Assembly: GCA_963675135.1 (NCBI GenBank)
Contig: OY776129.1
Location: forward strand, 61,691,028-61,755,027
Length of the DNA stretch: 64,000 nucleotides
Reading direction: 5' to 3'
From: Galeopsis tetrahit
Taxonomy: Eukaryota > Streptophyta > Magnoliopsida > Lamiales > Lamiaceae
The notes beneath the pieces were generated by a model. The model did no database searches. It was not told where the DNA came from and saw only the letters and a list, made by a program, of their open reading frames with translations. Below, in pieces: positions 24,701-37,000 of the stretch; positions within the stretch are counted from its first letter, which is position 1, and the number at the start of each line of letters is the position of its first letter. Made by a program: the position numbers and the translations under genes.

Positions 24701-25302
24701 GATAATCTCACTACTTCAATCCCATAAATTAAATACCTTTCAATTTTTTTCAAATAAGATAAGACACGATTTTGTTTTAATCTCTTATTGGCGTGATGAT
24801 CATTGCTCATTGCAACAAACAACCAAACAAAATAAAATACTGTTTCACTCCAACTTTTTTATTTTTTAGGATTTACAAGAAAAAGTAATAGTTTAAAGTA
24901 CAAGTAAGATTATAATAATAGTTTAGTACTACACACTATCTCTTTCTCTCACTCTGTTTTATTACAGTCTTCCATTCCAACTTTTTATTTCCACAAATGT
25001 GTTTCTATTTGTGCGTGTAATAATTGGGTGGTGTTTCTGTATGTAAGCATAACATTTCTGTTTTCAGCGTGTAATATAGGACATGTTTTGTGGTGCATGT
25101 TATTTAATTTTTTTAGTCTATTGTTCATGTTTCAGTGTGTTATAGTTACTGTAGTTGCTTTTCTTAAATGCTAAATTTGGTTATGTAAGTTTCTTTATTT
25201 TAATGGTTTTTTTTCTTTTTTTCCAGACCGAAATGGGAATCATTTTAGTATTTGTATACATGTTAGTGGTAGGATTGAAGAGGGTACTTACATGGGGGTA
25301 GT

Positions 25303-28300
25303 TTGTATAAGTTTGATTATGTTAATGGTGATCTTTTTAACCTTGAATCAGTGAAGAAATTTGGTGATAATTGTGGGTTTGGGGAGGTTAGCAAAGTGTA
25401 CTCAAGAGTAGAAGAGGGTAGATTTGAAGAAATATATGATGACACAGTCTTTAAATCTTTAATTCAGTCAACTCTTTTGGGTAATAGGGAGTTAAAAATT
25501 TATATTTAGAGTTTTGAACTTGAGGAGTTAGAGAGTGATAGGGATGAAGGTGAAGAGGGTGATGGGGTGGAAGGTGGAGAGATTGAGGGTGATGGGGTGG
25601 ATGAAGTCAGTAAGAGGGAAATGGTGAAAAGGGGGAAACAAATATTGGAGGGTAATGAAGATAATGATAGTGGAGATAATGACAGTGAAGATAGTGAGTA
25701 TAAGGATGAATCTGAAACAGAGGAAGAAGATGAGGGCCAAAGTGATGGGGTAGAGGATGAGAGCACTAGTTCAGATGGTGAGGTTAGGGGTGTGCACCGG
25801 TCCAAAACCGGACCGGGACCGGAATCTTACCACAAGGTCGGACCGGAGACCGGACCGGAATCTATCCGGTCCGGGTTTGGACCGGTTGGACCGGAATTGA
25901 TTTTTTTTTTTTTAATTTTTTTTTTTTAAATTTATGGAAGCAAAAACAAGATTGATGAATTTGTGTATGAAAATTAAAGTGTTTGCTCTTCATTACGTCA
26001 ATGTGAATTTTATTTACATTGTTATTAATGATCTTTTGACCCTAAAAATAAATTAAATATGTTTGTTAAATTATATATTTGTAAAAAATGTAATAAGATC
26101 TCAACACATTTTCACAAATTACTTGGTTTTGAAAAATAATTGAGAGTGCATTAGTAAAAAAATATAAAAAAAATTAAAAAAAAAAAATTAAAAAAATTCC
26201 GGTCCAAACCGGTCCGGACTGGAAAATTCCGGTCTTGGACCGGACCGGACCGGAAGACCGGAATCCAAAATTTCCCGGACCGGAATCTAACCGGTCGGTC
26301 CGGACCGGTTCCGGTCCGGTCCGGACCGGTTCCGGTCTTTTTTCCGGTCCGGTTTATTTTTGAACACTCCTAGGTGAGGTAGACATTGAGGGTAGTGGTG
26401 AATCAGATGTTAATCAAAGTCAGGATGATTTCAATAGTGATAAGGCCTCTGACAGTGAGAATGAGGGTGATATTTGTCCAATTTTCAACACAAGACATAT
26501 GTTTACCCCTCAACTGAAGTTGAAAATGATATTTAGCACTAAGTGGGAATTTATTGAGGTTGTTCATGCTGACTCTGTTGTGATGAAAAGAGACATTCGG
26601 TTAGTAAGAAATGATAGGGAAAGGGTCTATGCTAGGTGTAAGGGCGAAGGATGTGAATGGAGGGTACATGCAAATATAATCCCCGGTGAACCTACTTTTC
26701 AGATTAGGACATATTACAAAACACACACATGCCCTGAATCTTATCACATTAAAAGCATGAGATCTAGTTGGTTATTTGGGAGGTATGGGTACCAATTTAA
26801 GACAAATCCCAAGAAGAAAGTGTCTCACTTTAAAACTGACCTAATACATGAATTGGGTGTGAACATTACAAATCACCAGGCCTATAAGGCCAAAAAAAAA
26901 AAGAGCTTACAGGATCAAACTGGTAATGGTGATTTTCAATACAAACTTGTTTGGGATTTTGCTGGAGAGATCAGAAGAACAAATCCTAATTCTACCATTC
27001 TCATTGGTGTTGATACACAACATACTGGACCTGTTTTGTTTGATAGAATGTACATTTGCTTACATGCCTTGAAGGCAGGATTTCTATTAGGTTGTAGGCC
27101 CTTAGTGGGAGTTGATGGTTGTCATCTTAAGGGGCCTCATGGAGGTATTTTATTGTCAGTTGTAGGTGTTGATCCTAATAACAACATTTTTCCTATAGCT
27201 TATGCTGTTGTGGGTAAGGAAAATGGGGATACATGGGAATGGTTTTTGTCTGTTTTGAAGACAGATTTGGAGATTAAGAGGGACAATGAATGGACCTTTA
27301 TTTCTGATAAACAAAAGGGTCTAACCAAGGCATTTCTGAATATTTTTCCTAATGCAGCCCATAGATTTTGTGTAAGACACCTTCATGGGAACTTAAAGCA
27401 TGCTGGTTTCAGGGGGCAAGCATTTAAGATTACTGTGTTTAAAGCATCAAAGGCCACTACCAAGAATAATTTCAATAGAAGAATGCATGAGATTAATGAG
27501 TTAAGTCCCATGCTTGCACAATGGTTACAGAATAAACCTCCAGAGCAATGGAGTAAATCCCATTTCAACTGCATGTCTAAGTGTGATATGGTATTGAATA
27601 ACATTTGTGAGTCATTTAATGCTGCCATACTACCTGCAAGAGAGATGCCTATTGTGAGTATGTTGGAATGGATTATGGACTATTTGAGGGAGAGATTGAA
27701 CAAGCACGCAGAAAGGGCAATGAGGGCCAAGAGGTGGAAGGGTAAACTGTGTCCGAAAATTCAACACATCATAAATGAGAATGTGAAGAGAATAGGCAGT
27801 TGTATACCAATGAAAGCTGATAATTTGCATTACCAAATTCGAATGATTGATGGGACTCAATACTCTGTGGATCTTCAAAATTCCACTTGTGGTTGTAGAA
27901 GATGGGATCTCACTGGCATTTCATGTATACATGCTATAAGGGCAATATACTGCCAAGGATTAAGGCCAGAGGACTTCACAGATGCATGCTATAGGGTTGA
28001 TACATACAAACTGGTTTATGATCACTCAATAATGCCAATTAATGGCAAAGATGAATGGGAGCCTACAGGTATACTAATTTAACTATTTTTTACCTACACT
28101 TATCACAAGATTATATGATAACAATTTTTTTTTCTAACATATAGGTATCACACCACCGCTTCCCCCTAATATTGGAAGACAGGCAGGAAGACCATCAAAG
28201 GCTAGAAGAAGAGAGCCTGATGAGATTGTGAAGAAGAAGAGGAAAAGAACGAGGGGAAGACCTAACAACCCTCATGTACTTAAGAAAAGACAGTTTCACC

Positions 28301-29126
28301 CAATTAGATGCAGTAAATGTCACAAACCTGGACACAACAAAAGAGGTTGTAAGACATCAATTTCTGAGGTAATATGTACTAACTTTTTCTGCATTTTATT
28401 TATATATTTTTAATTGCACATCTTGTGAATGTTTTTCTTTTCTTGTCAGGTGAATTTCCAAGGTGTACAAAATCAAGGTGAAAACTCCAATGTGAATCAA
28501 TCTGGAAATTCCAATGGAGAAAATCAGCCTAGTGGTCCAGATGGCATAAGTCAAAATGAAGTAGTCCAAGAAGGAAGTCAGTGGATCAATGAAGTGGCTC
28601 AAAATGATCAAGTTCAACAAGAAGGTATATGGATGATTAATTATTTTGTTTCGTGCATAAGTGATTTAAGATTAAGTGATTTAAGATTAGTTCATTGTTA
28701 AGTTTGATTTATCATATTTTATTATATAGGTGAAGCTGATTTAGGGGACTGGAACTTTAATAGTCAGGTGATTAATGATGTGTCATCTGAAGATGGTTTT
28801 TTATCCACGAACTATATTCGGGCCAACACAGTATTAAAGAAATCAACTAGGATGAACAATATGCAGGCAAGTACTAATTTTAAATCTGAACAAGATTGTT
28901 TTCAAGTCTGCTATTATTTAATTGATTCATTCATTGTATGTAGACTCAGGAAAGTAAGCATGCTGCATGCTCAGGAATTGTCCCTTCTAGAAACCCACCA
29001 TCAATGCATGAACAATTACATGGCATTGAAGCAAGTAAGGAAACCACAAACTTGATATTGAAGGACGGGAGAAGATATGTTACAATGAGAAATCTGGGAA
29101 AGTTTGCTTCAAGGAAGAAAAAGTGA
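25303..29126 (+). pseudogene. MULE (MURA-type) transposase gene, interrupted
   Basis: The core exon (open from 26381, first Met in the intact part at 26499, to 28068) encodes a Mutator-family transposase. It has an N-terminal zinc/DNA-binding region (CKGEGCEWRVHA, HTCPE), the MULE catalytic domain (VGVDGCHLKGPHGG; FISDKQKGL; CESFNAA) and a SWIM zinc finger (CGCRRWDLTGISCIHAI). Downstream exons 28145-28368 (CCHC knuckle CSKCHKPGHNKRGC after a basic stretch), 28450-28624, 28730-28866 and 28944-29126 stay in phase. The intron after 28866 uses a GC donor (CAG|GCAAGT). Upstream, an acidic Asp/Glu/Ser-rich part lies in the same frame from 25303, with a TAG stop at 25507-25509. A 588-bp hAT MITE splits the frame at 25785-26372. 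The true start may lie before 25303. Confidence 0.88.
25777..26380. mobile_element. hAT-type MITE inside the MULE transposase gene
   Basis: The 588-bp insert (25785-26372) has ends TAGGGGTGTGCACC and GAACACTCCTA. The exact 8-bp target duplication ggtgaggt is at 25777-25784 and 26373-26380, diagnostic for hAT transposases. Both subterminal zones (about 25797-25890 and 26198-26356) are packed with ACCGG/CCGGT and GGTCC/GGACC motifs in both orientations around an AT-rich, non-coding centre. With the insert and one octamer removed, the reading frame runs straight across the site. Confidence 0.93.
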
Positions 29127-29307
29127 TGATGTTAATCCATTTTAGTGTAATTGAAGACTGGAGAATCATTTTGTTATGTGTCATTTTGTCCAATCATACC
29201 ATCATCTCTTTTTGTGAATTTTAGCTTGTGCAATGAAAAACTGTATGAACTTCTTTTCGATGGGGAATAGATGATGGTATGATTGTTCTAGAAATTAGGT
29301 TGCTATT

Positions 29308-29379
29308 TGATTTTTGTTTATGAATAATGCTACCATCCTTTTCTGATTTTTGTTTATGAATAATGCTACCATCCTTTGA
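29308..29379 (+). repeat. 36-bp tandem duplication in the MULE 3' region
   Basis: Two copies of a 36-bp unit, tgatttttgtttatgaataa onward, start at 29308 and 29344. They lie about 180 bases after the transposase stop codon. Confidence 0.85.
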
Positions 29380-29399
29380 TTTTTGTGAACCAATATAGA

Positions 29400-30848
29400 G
29401 AAAACAAGATCCATGTTGAATTGCTATTGAATTTGTGGTCCTTTGATTGTGTCTGAGAATTGTGGCTGGTAAGTAAATTATCAGGAGCATAGTATTCCTT
29501 ACATTCTTGCCTTTTGTAATTTAAACGTGTACTTTGAATCAAAATAACTAGATATACATGCAAGAAATTAGTTTTTAACCAGCTTGGAAATTTAGTACTT
29601 TTGTATTTTTAATATAATCTTTCTTGTTAATTACAGATTTATTAGACTTATTTACAATTATAGTTGTTATTCGAGCTTCGTTCGGCTCGATTACATTGAC
29701 GAGCAAAAAAACGAGCTCGATTCAACTCGTTAACGAGCCTAATGAAAAAAAATTCAAATGAATTGAGTTCGAGCTGACTCGTTAGTAAATTGAGTATCTA
29801 ACGAGCCGACTCGTTAATAAATTGAGTATATAACAAGTCGAGTCGAGCTCACGTGCAATTTAGTTTGTCTAACAGCTTTATTTACAACCAAAAGGATAAA
29901 TGATAAAAAAATATGCAGAAACTACCAAGTATGAATGAAACTCCTATTCAATCCTGCTTTTTTTTACCTACACAATCACAAAGTCCTCCATTATCACCAC
30001 TAGTAAGCTGCTAACATGAGAAAATTGTAACTTCTAAAAAACAGGGGAATTACAGAATCTACATAATATCAACACTACAAAATCACCACAAATAACATAA
30101 TAATGGTGAATTGAAACATACTACATCCATCATATTGCAAAAAAAAAAAAAAAAAGTCACGAACTAATTAAAGCATATTTCATCCAAACTCCATTTTTCT
30201 CTGCATTTTTTTTCTCTCGATCACCATACCAGCGCTCTCACGTTCTTCCTCTATTGGGATAGAATTACACACTTAGCTCTTGAAGACATTACAAGATCTA
30301 ACCACTCAAAAAAATTGCATCCACCCCCACTTCGCTGAAATCTGAAAAAAAAAATGACGAAATTGAAGAAATAATATTGAAAATGAGTTTTTAAATTGAA
30401 GAAATAATACTGAAATCGAAACTAACCTTCCAGGTTTGGGAGGTTCTTATACGACAACTTATAGTTGTTGAATCCCGCAGTCGACTACGATGACGAAAAT
30501 GGCATTCTTTGTGATATTGAAAACGAAAAAAATTAAATATGCTCCAGCCGTTTGATTTTTCTTGATTGTGAGAACTCTTATAATAATACCCACTGCCTAA
30601 CAATCCAAGTGTAAGAAAAAAAAAATCTTATTGTCCACAACTCCTAATATTATTCGCTACTTGTAGGGAATCGTCAATATCAAATATTAGGGCATAGGAA
30701 GAAGAAGACCTGCAATCTGGGAAGAAGGAGACCTGCAATCTGAAAAGAAGAAGTCCTGCGATTTTGTGAGATGCAGGAAGAAGAACGCCTGCAATTCGCG
30801 AGGAAGAAGACCAGCGATTGTGAAATAGAAATTGAGAGCCATATTTTT
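29400..30848. other. MULE interior, non-coding
   Basis: No second ORF is supported. About 29665-29860 holds a degenerate patch of GCTCGA/TCGAGC motifs, probably an old hAT MITE. About 30700-30830 holds imperfect repeats of agaagaagacctgcaatc just inside the right TIR. Confidence 0.45.
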
Positions 30849-31165
30849 TTTTTACCGTGCTAATCCATCCACCCGTATTTTAATTACCTGGATCACCCGA
30901 CCCGTTTTTTAGTTACCCGGCCCGCCCGTAATTAAAAAATAAATTAAAAATAAAATGTCACGTGTATAATATAAAAAACTGAAAAGGTAATTAAAATGCC
31001 ACGTGGCGGTTACCTGCTACGAAACCTTCGATAGCAGGTAACTGGACTAAATTCAAAATTTTACGAAACCTAATGGACTAAATTCAAAAAGTGGTAATCG
31101 TGCGGACTAAAATCAAAATTGTGGTAACTTAATGGACTAGAAAAAATTTAATCCCTTTTTTTTTT

Positions 31166-34048
31166 GCATTTAAATCTTTCAAATATTTGTGTAGATTAAA
31201 AAAAAGCCATTTAACTTTTTAAGAATCTTAGTGTTTACTTTGAATATTAGTGATTTAAAAAATAGATTTTTAAAATTCTAATGAATATATATAGTAATAT
31301 GTGTTTCTTTTTTAATTTTTGAGTTTAACTTTATTTTAAATTAATGTGTAAGATTGAATGAGATTTTATTATTATTTTATTGTTGAGAGATTATAATGAT
31401 TAGATGATTGTGTAATGATTAAAGTTATTTGTGTAAAAAAGTTGAGTGATGGATTTATTATATTAATTGATTATTAATGGAAGTGATTTTAAGTTGTTTT
31501 TTGAAAATTAATTTTAAATTTCTAAGTAAAATCGATGTAAGATCTTAAAATCTAATACTCGATTTTTAAAACTGATATACATTTATGTTAATAGGATTAT
31601 AGGAGTGCCTTTTTTGTTCAATTAAAAAAGATTAAGAATATATTTACACAATTTTTTTTTTTAAGGATTTATTTGAACATGCAAAATTACTTGAGGAGTT
31701 TAAATGTACCAAAAATATTTTAAAAGTTTATTCAGGAGCTTGTAAGTTGTATCCACTTTTCCCTTCTAATTTCATGTGCGCAGTATAGCATTACTGATTT
31801 TTTTTTTCTACCCATTAATACAAAGTAAAGTCAATTACATGTTATATACTGTAATTGAACGAGTATTTGTGATCATCAATAGTTAATCATAAATCACGAG
31901 CACAATGATTATGAATTAGAAGACCTTACGATATTCTTTTTTTTGACGGGTAAGACTTGATATTCTTTAATTTATAATAGAGAATTAATTGTTGAATTAT
32001 TAATATTCTCCAATGATTAGATTCATTGTACAAATCATCAAAGCTTCAAAATAAATAAATAATTAAAGAGTCGAAAGATTTACGCGTAGATTGATTACTT
32101 GAAATTTTCGTAAATAATTACTCTATTATGGGTCAAGTTTTTAGTAGAGGGCACGTAGTTGCTCTCAAATTCATGTAGATAATGTTGACTTTCTTTAAAA
32201 CGTGAATAGATTTTAAGTGACACCGGCGACGTGCATACAACCAACAATATTTATTTATTTATTTATTGATACAATATTTGAAGCTCCGAAACAAACTACA
32301 TAACGGAGTATATAATTCCAGGTTCCCAAGAACAGTATATTAACTCAATTAGCAAGCTAAGATAGTGCACAAATGATTTTTCATTTTTTTCAAATTCTCG
32401 TTTTAATTTCATCATATACATTATAATTTTTTTTTTTTGAATAATTACAATTAAATAATTCGATTGAACTTTTTATTTGGTTTATAAATTATTAACTAAT
32501 AAAATAAGCTTACGAAATACACGTATTTTAAGTGTATTTGCACTCAATTTTTACTTAGTTTTAATTTGGTGAATAAAAAATTCAATTGAATAATTAATGA
32601 TATTCTTAAATCACTTAAAATTCAATTACATATGTACCCTTAATTACATACAATAATTTATCCTTTATTAATATTAAGTTGGAGCCAAATTATTGACAGC
32701 TTCGGTCTCTACTACTTTGCAACTAAAGGGTACTCTTTTAATTAATGCAATTGGGTATGCATGTAGTTGAATCTTAAGTGATTTAAAAGCTAGCATGTAC
32801 TCAAAACTGGTTCAACGATTTGTAGGGGTCGATGTAGAAACAAATTTAAGCCTTCATGTTTCGTACTCCGTATAATAATAATAAAAATTTATTCATGGTA
32901 TTGTTTTAACTGTCCCAAGGACATGTAAGTACATTTTTAATTGATCTCTCCTAAATGCAATATTGGATTCTACGGTTTAATTTTGGATGTAACTTGTATT
33001 GCGTTCGTTTATTACTTACTTACTGTATTAGGTTTGATGTAACCTTTTCTAGAAGAATATCTCGAAAGCGTGTTATGTCCATGAATAAAATTAAAATCTA
33101 GAAATTAAAACACGATATCACATGGCTGTGTCTTCCATGAACAAAGTCAAAATGGACATGTGTCTTCGAAGAAGATTTATCTACATTTTAAATTTAATTT
33201 ATGCTGAAAGTAGTTCATTCATATTAAATTATTTATTCGATGAACCTCCTCCTCATAGGGTAGATGCTATAATCTAATTCATGAGTGAGGGTGTTAAAAA
33301 ATTAATATAATATATATAAATTAATTTTACACATTTTTATAAATGTTAACTTTTTTTAAGTGGGTTAAATTTTAATTATTTAAGTGAGATATAATTCTTT
33401 CAAAATGCATGAATGAAACCATGTAACAAGTTATTTTTTCAAAGCTTTGGTTGGCCGACCCGTTCAACTGTGTCAAATTAGGAAGACATGCATATGCAAT
33501 TATGCATGGGCGCGGATTTTCGTTATACAATTAATTTTATATTTAATTCATGTTTCATTAATTGTTTTTGTTGTGATTTTGTCATGTAACTGAATTTGTT
33601 TGAGTTAAAAATTACAAAACAAGAAAAATACTTTTTTCTCCTCTAAATTTTGTTCCCAATTTGGGGATGATGAAGTACTGTGTATTAATTTAAAATATTA
33701 CAAAAAATTAAAAAATAAAATGCAGTAGTGAATGCTTAAGATTGTTTTAAAGCATTAGTAACCCACCATTAAAAAGTGTTTCACGAGCATTTCAAAAGTT
33801 ATACACATATCATCATCCTAGAACAAGCACCAAAAAATACAACAAGTTGCTCTTCAATTCAGAATTGAAATTCTATGTTGTACTGATTTCTATAGAATTA
33901 TTACTCTCACACACCAAAATTAAATAAAAAAATGACTAATGTAACAGAGTATTGGACAAATATAATTCACTTACCTTTTCTTCCTATTCAAGCCATACTT
34001 TCTGTACAGGTATCAACAGTGAAATCTTATTGTTGCTCTATGGGCATA
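31166..34048. other. AT-rich intergenic DNA, no gene seen
   Basis: This lies between the MULE and the end of the kinesin gene. An (ATTT)n run is at about 32249-32268. Isolated Stowaway-like ends (acggagtat at about 32303, tactccgtat at about 32864) do not pair convincingly. The kinesin 3' UTR should lie near 33800-34048. Confidence 0.45.
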
Positions 34049-37000
34049 CTAATTGAGGGCAGTGAGGGGAAGTCGGGAGTCTCTCAAAGAGACGGCAGCT
34101 TCTAAAATATGCTTTACGTCTCCATTTGCTTGCTTTGATGATTTTGATTCCCAAAATGCCTTAAGCAGTTCCTCAAAGGATGGTGTTCTGAGTTCCTCAA
34201 TCGAGGCAATGCTTGGAGGGTTGATTGGTCTTTTACTCGGCGGCGTTGAACATGACGGTTCATCAACCTGCCAATAGATAAATGTCAGTCAAACAAAGAA
34301 TGTGCATTTTCTAGTTAGAAATGAAACCACTCTTTTATAGTCTTACCTTATACTCTTGTAGGAGGCATTTTCCTGCATTATCTGTGATCTCAACAATCTT
34401 GTGGTAATGCCCGCTGTTCAAATCCCTCAACTCTCCACAACAAGGAACGATCATCGAATCAAGATTACCACATGCCTCATGGTCAAGTTGCAATGAACCT
34501 GCACATCGTTTTACTTTTTCAATAACATGTTCAACAATGCCAACTTCCTATCAATTTTGACAAATTCCAAGTAGTGGTGGTGGTGTAAGTGAGTCGAGCC
34601 GGCTCACGAGTTACTCATGCTTGACTTGGAAAAACCTCGAAATCCACTCGATTTAAATTGAGCTCGAGTTCAAAAGAATTGAGCTCGGTCGAGTTCGAGT
34701 CAAGTTTCGAGCTTCAATTTTTAATCGAGTTGAGTTCGAGCTTGATACTATACTCGACTCGGCTAATTTACACCCCTAATTCCAAGATGCATAAATGGTA
34801 ACTTACGATCGATGGATGAGAGGAGATTCTTGCTTCCAGTATCTGCATCTTGCAATACACAACTCACAGCAGAAGAGAATTGTCCACGTAAGGCTTCAAT
34901 AGTTTCCATCCCTCCCCTACACAGAATGATGAACACAGTATTTTCATTATAGAACGCAATGTATATCATGAAGTCACACAATAATTTTTTACTAACCGAA
35001 CTATTTCATCTACTGAAGCCACATTGCTCTTTTCTAGATGAAGCAAGGACTCTTGAGAATTTTTCCATTGTTGTGCACCCAATTTTGCTTGTTCCATACT
35101 GCAATTTTTTTTTATTGCCAGAAGAGAAAATTAGTTTGCTTTAATTCTGATCCAGCATTAATGTTGAGTTATTATATACAAGTGCTACTAACCATTTATG
35201 AAGGACATCTTCTATATCTTCTTTACCACTTTCCACTGAAGCTGTATTCTCAAGATAATGAGATTCAGCACTCCTGGTGTAACTTGTCCACTCCGCTTTG
35301 ATAGAACCAGTAGTTTCTTGCATAATTGACACCTCTTGCTGTAATTTGTTAGTTCTACTAGCTGCACTCTCCCGTAGTCCATTAACCGAACCTTTAACCT
35401 AATTAAAATAAAAAAAATTACTGAGAGTGTTGAAAAGAAAGTTTGATTCCTCTAAATACTATATATGGCGATTTCATGAGAAACACACTTAGGGGCACCA
35501 GTAGCACCGTGCACTCGAAAAAAACTAATACTGACCAACTAATATCTTTTAATAAAACAACTAATTCCATTTAAAAATGCACATGAGTTGCATGATGCAA
35601 CTTATACATAGAGTATTTGCCTAATTTCAAAGATTTGAACTTGAAAAACAATCATTTTAGAGATGCATACCAGGTTCATCTTCCGAGCATTAGAACCAGC
35701 TAGAAGCTCTGCTACTTTTTCTAGTAGTTGTTTTTCTTCAAGAGCAGCGCATTCCTAGAGTGCAATGAGATATCGCCTCAGAAAAAGTTACATGTAGGCC
35801 ATTCAAGCCAGATAGTGTCATATGTAGAACATACTTACCTCAAACTTCTTTTCAAGTTCAGATAATTTGTGATCATTAATTGTTTGTGCCTCTTCTACAA
35901 TTTGTCCTAACTTTGAAGCATGGCCATCTAAAGTCGTGAAAAAGTTCACTGTAATATGAGAAATTGATCTGGTAGTTTCAACAGCTCTGCTATGAGCCTG
36001 GAAATATCATGTCAAACGGTAGAGTTATATACCATTGTGAAAAGAAACCATAAATTATGATAGGCATCAAAACACGAACCTCTCTTTGCTGTTGTGCATA
36101 GGCATTTAACTTTTTCTCCTGACTGTGTAGACTATCTTGAAGATCGTGGAGTAAAGTCTCAGCCTCTGAAGTAATTCCTTTGTAAAGCTGCACTCACATG
36201 AACTTATAATCAGATCATGTTAAGTTGCTCACCAGTATTTTTCAGTGGAATTGTAACGAAAACGAACCTCTTCTAAGGCCGAGGAGTGCTTAGAAACCTC
36301 AGAGTTCAGATGACCAAAAGTTGACTGAGAGTTAGAATCGAGTTCTCCAGCTAAATCGTCTAAAGCCTTGATCCCAGTTCCATACATGGTTTTCAATTTT
36401 TCTAGATGGCCTCGAAGCTCTTCAGTAGCCTACAAGTGCATAAGATGTTTGTTGACAAAACAGTTGCAATTATTGAAGGTGTCAAAATTTAAATGGAGAG
36501 TATGTCTCCTATGAACCAGACTCACGTGAACCCTCTTCTTAAAAATGCTTTATTTTATGTGTTACTTTTCTCAAAACCTCTAAAATGTGATACTTCGTAT
36601 ACTTAAATAGAGTACCCTCCATCCTAGGATTACTTGCACGTATGCAATGACACAAAAATTAAGAGAATGGAATTTAGTGAGGTGTGTTGTCAAATAAAGG
36701 AGGGGTGTTTAGAGTAAAATGTGGGCCCAAAATCAGTGGCCATTTTGAAAAAATAAAATAATGTTGTGAGGGTATTAGTTTTGTGTGTTATTTACGTCAG
36801 GAAGTGTGCAAGTAATCACGGGACTGAGGGAGTATTGATTTATATAATAAACAGTATTACTAAGTTCACCATAAAACTTCGGTGAACCAAATTCATAGAA
36901 GTTGTCATAAATGAATTATACCTCTGACTTTGTGGATACAAAGGAATGCATATCTTCTTCCATCTCTTTCAGTTGTTTCTCTTGTTGTGTCGTTGAAGAT

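Larger units (their letters stand above)
24101..31156 (+). mobile_element. Autonomous-type Mutator-like element (MULE), 7.06 kb
   Basis: Long terminal inverted repeats open with AGGGATTAAATTTTTTCTAG and close with its complement. The left TIR spans about 24101-24366 and the right about 30849-31156; the right copy carries an extra ~45 bp near 30960-31005. Nine T residues follow the right end (31157-31165) and nine precede the left (24092-24100). This fits a 9-bp target duplication, though in a homopolymer. Inside is a MURA-type transposase gene on +. The element starts 17 bp after the fold-back MITE and 1.46 kb upstream of the RBOH start codon. Confidence 0.88.

Noticed and set aside
24493..24822. 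His/Thr-rich ORF on the minus strand
   Set aside because: It is the translation of a GT-rich microsatellite inside the MULE.
25506..25805. Ser/Pro/Leu-rich ORF on the minus strand
   Set aside because: It is the antisense shadow of the acidic N-terminal part of the MULE transposase.
32240..32880. Possible Stowaway MITE bounded by acggagtat and tactccgtat
   Set aside because: The pairing is limited to a few bases and the orientation does not give a proper terminal inverted repeat.
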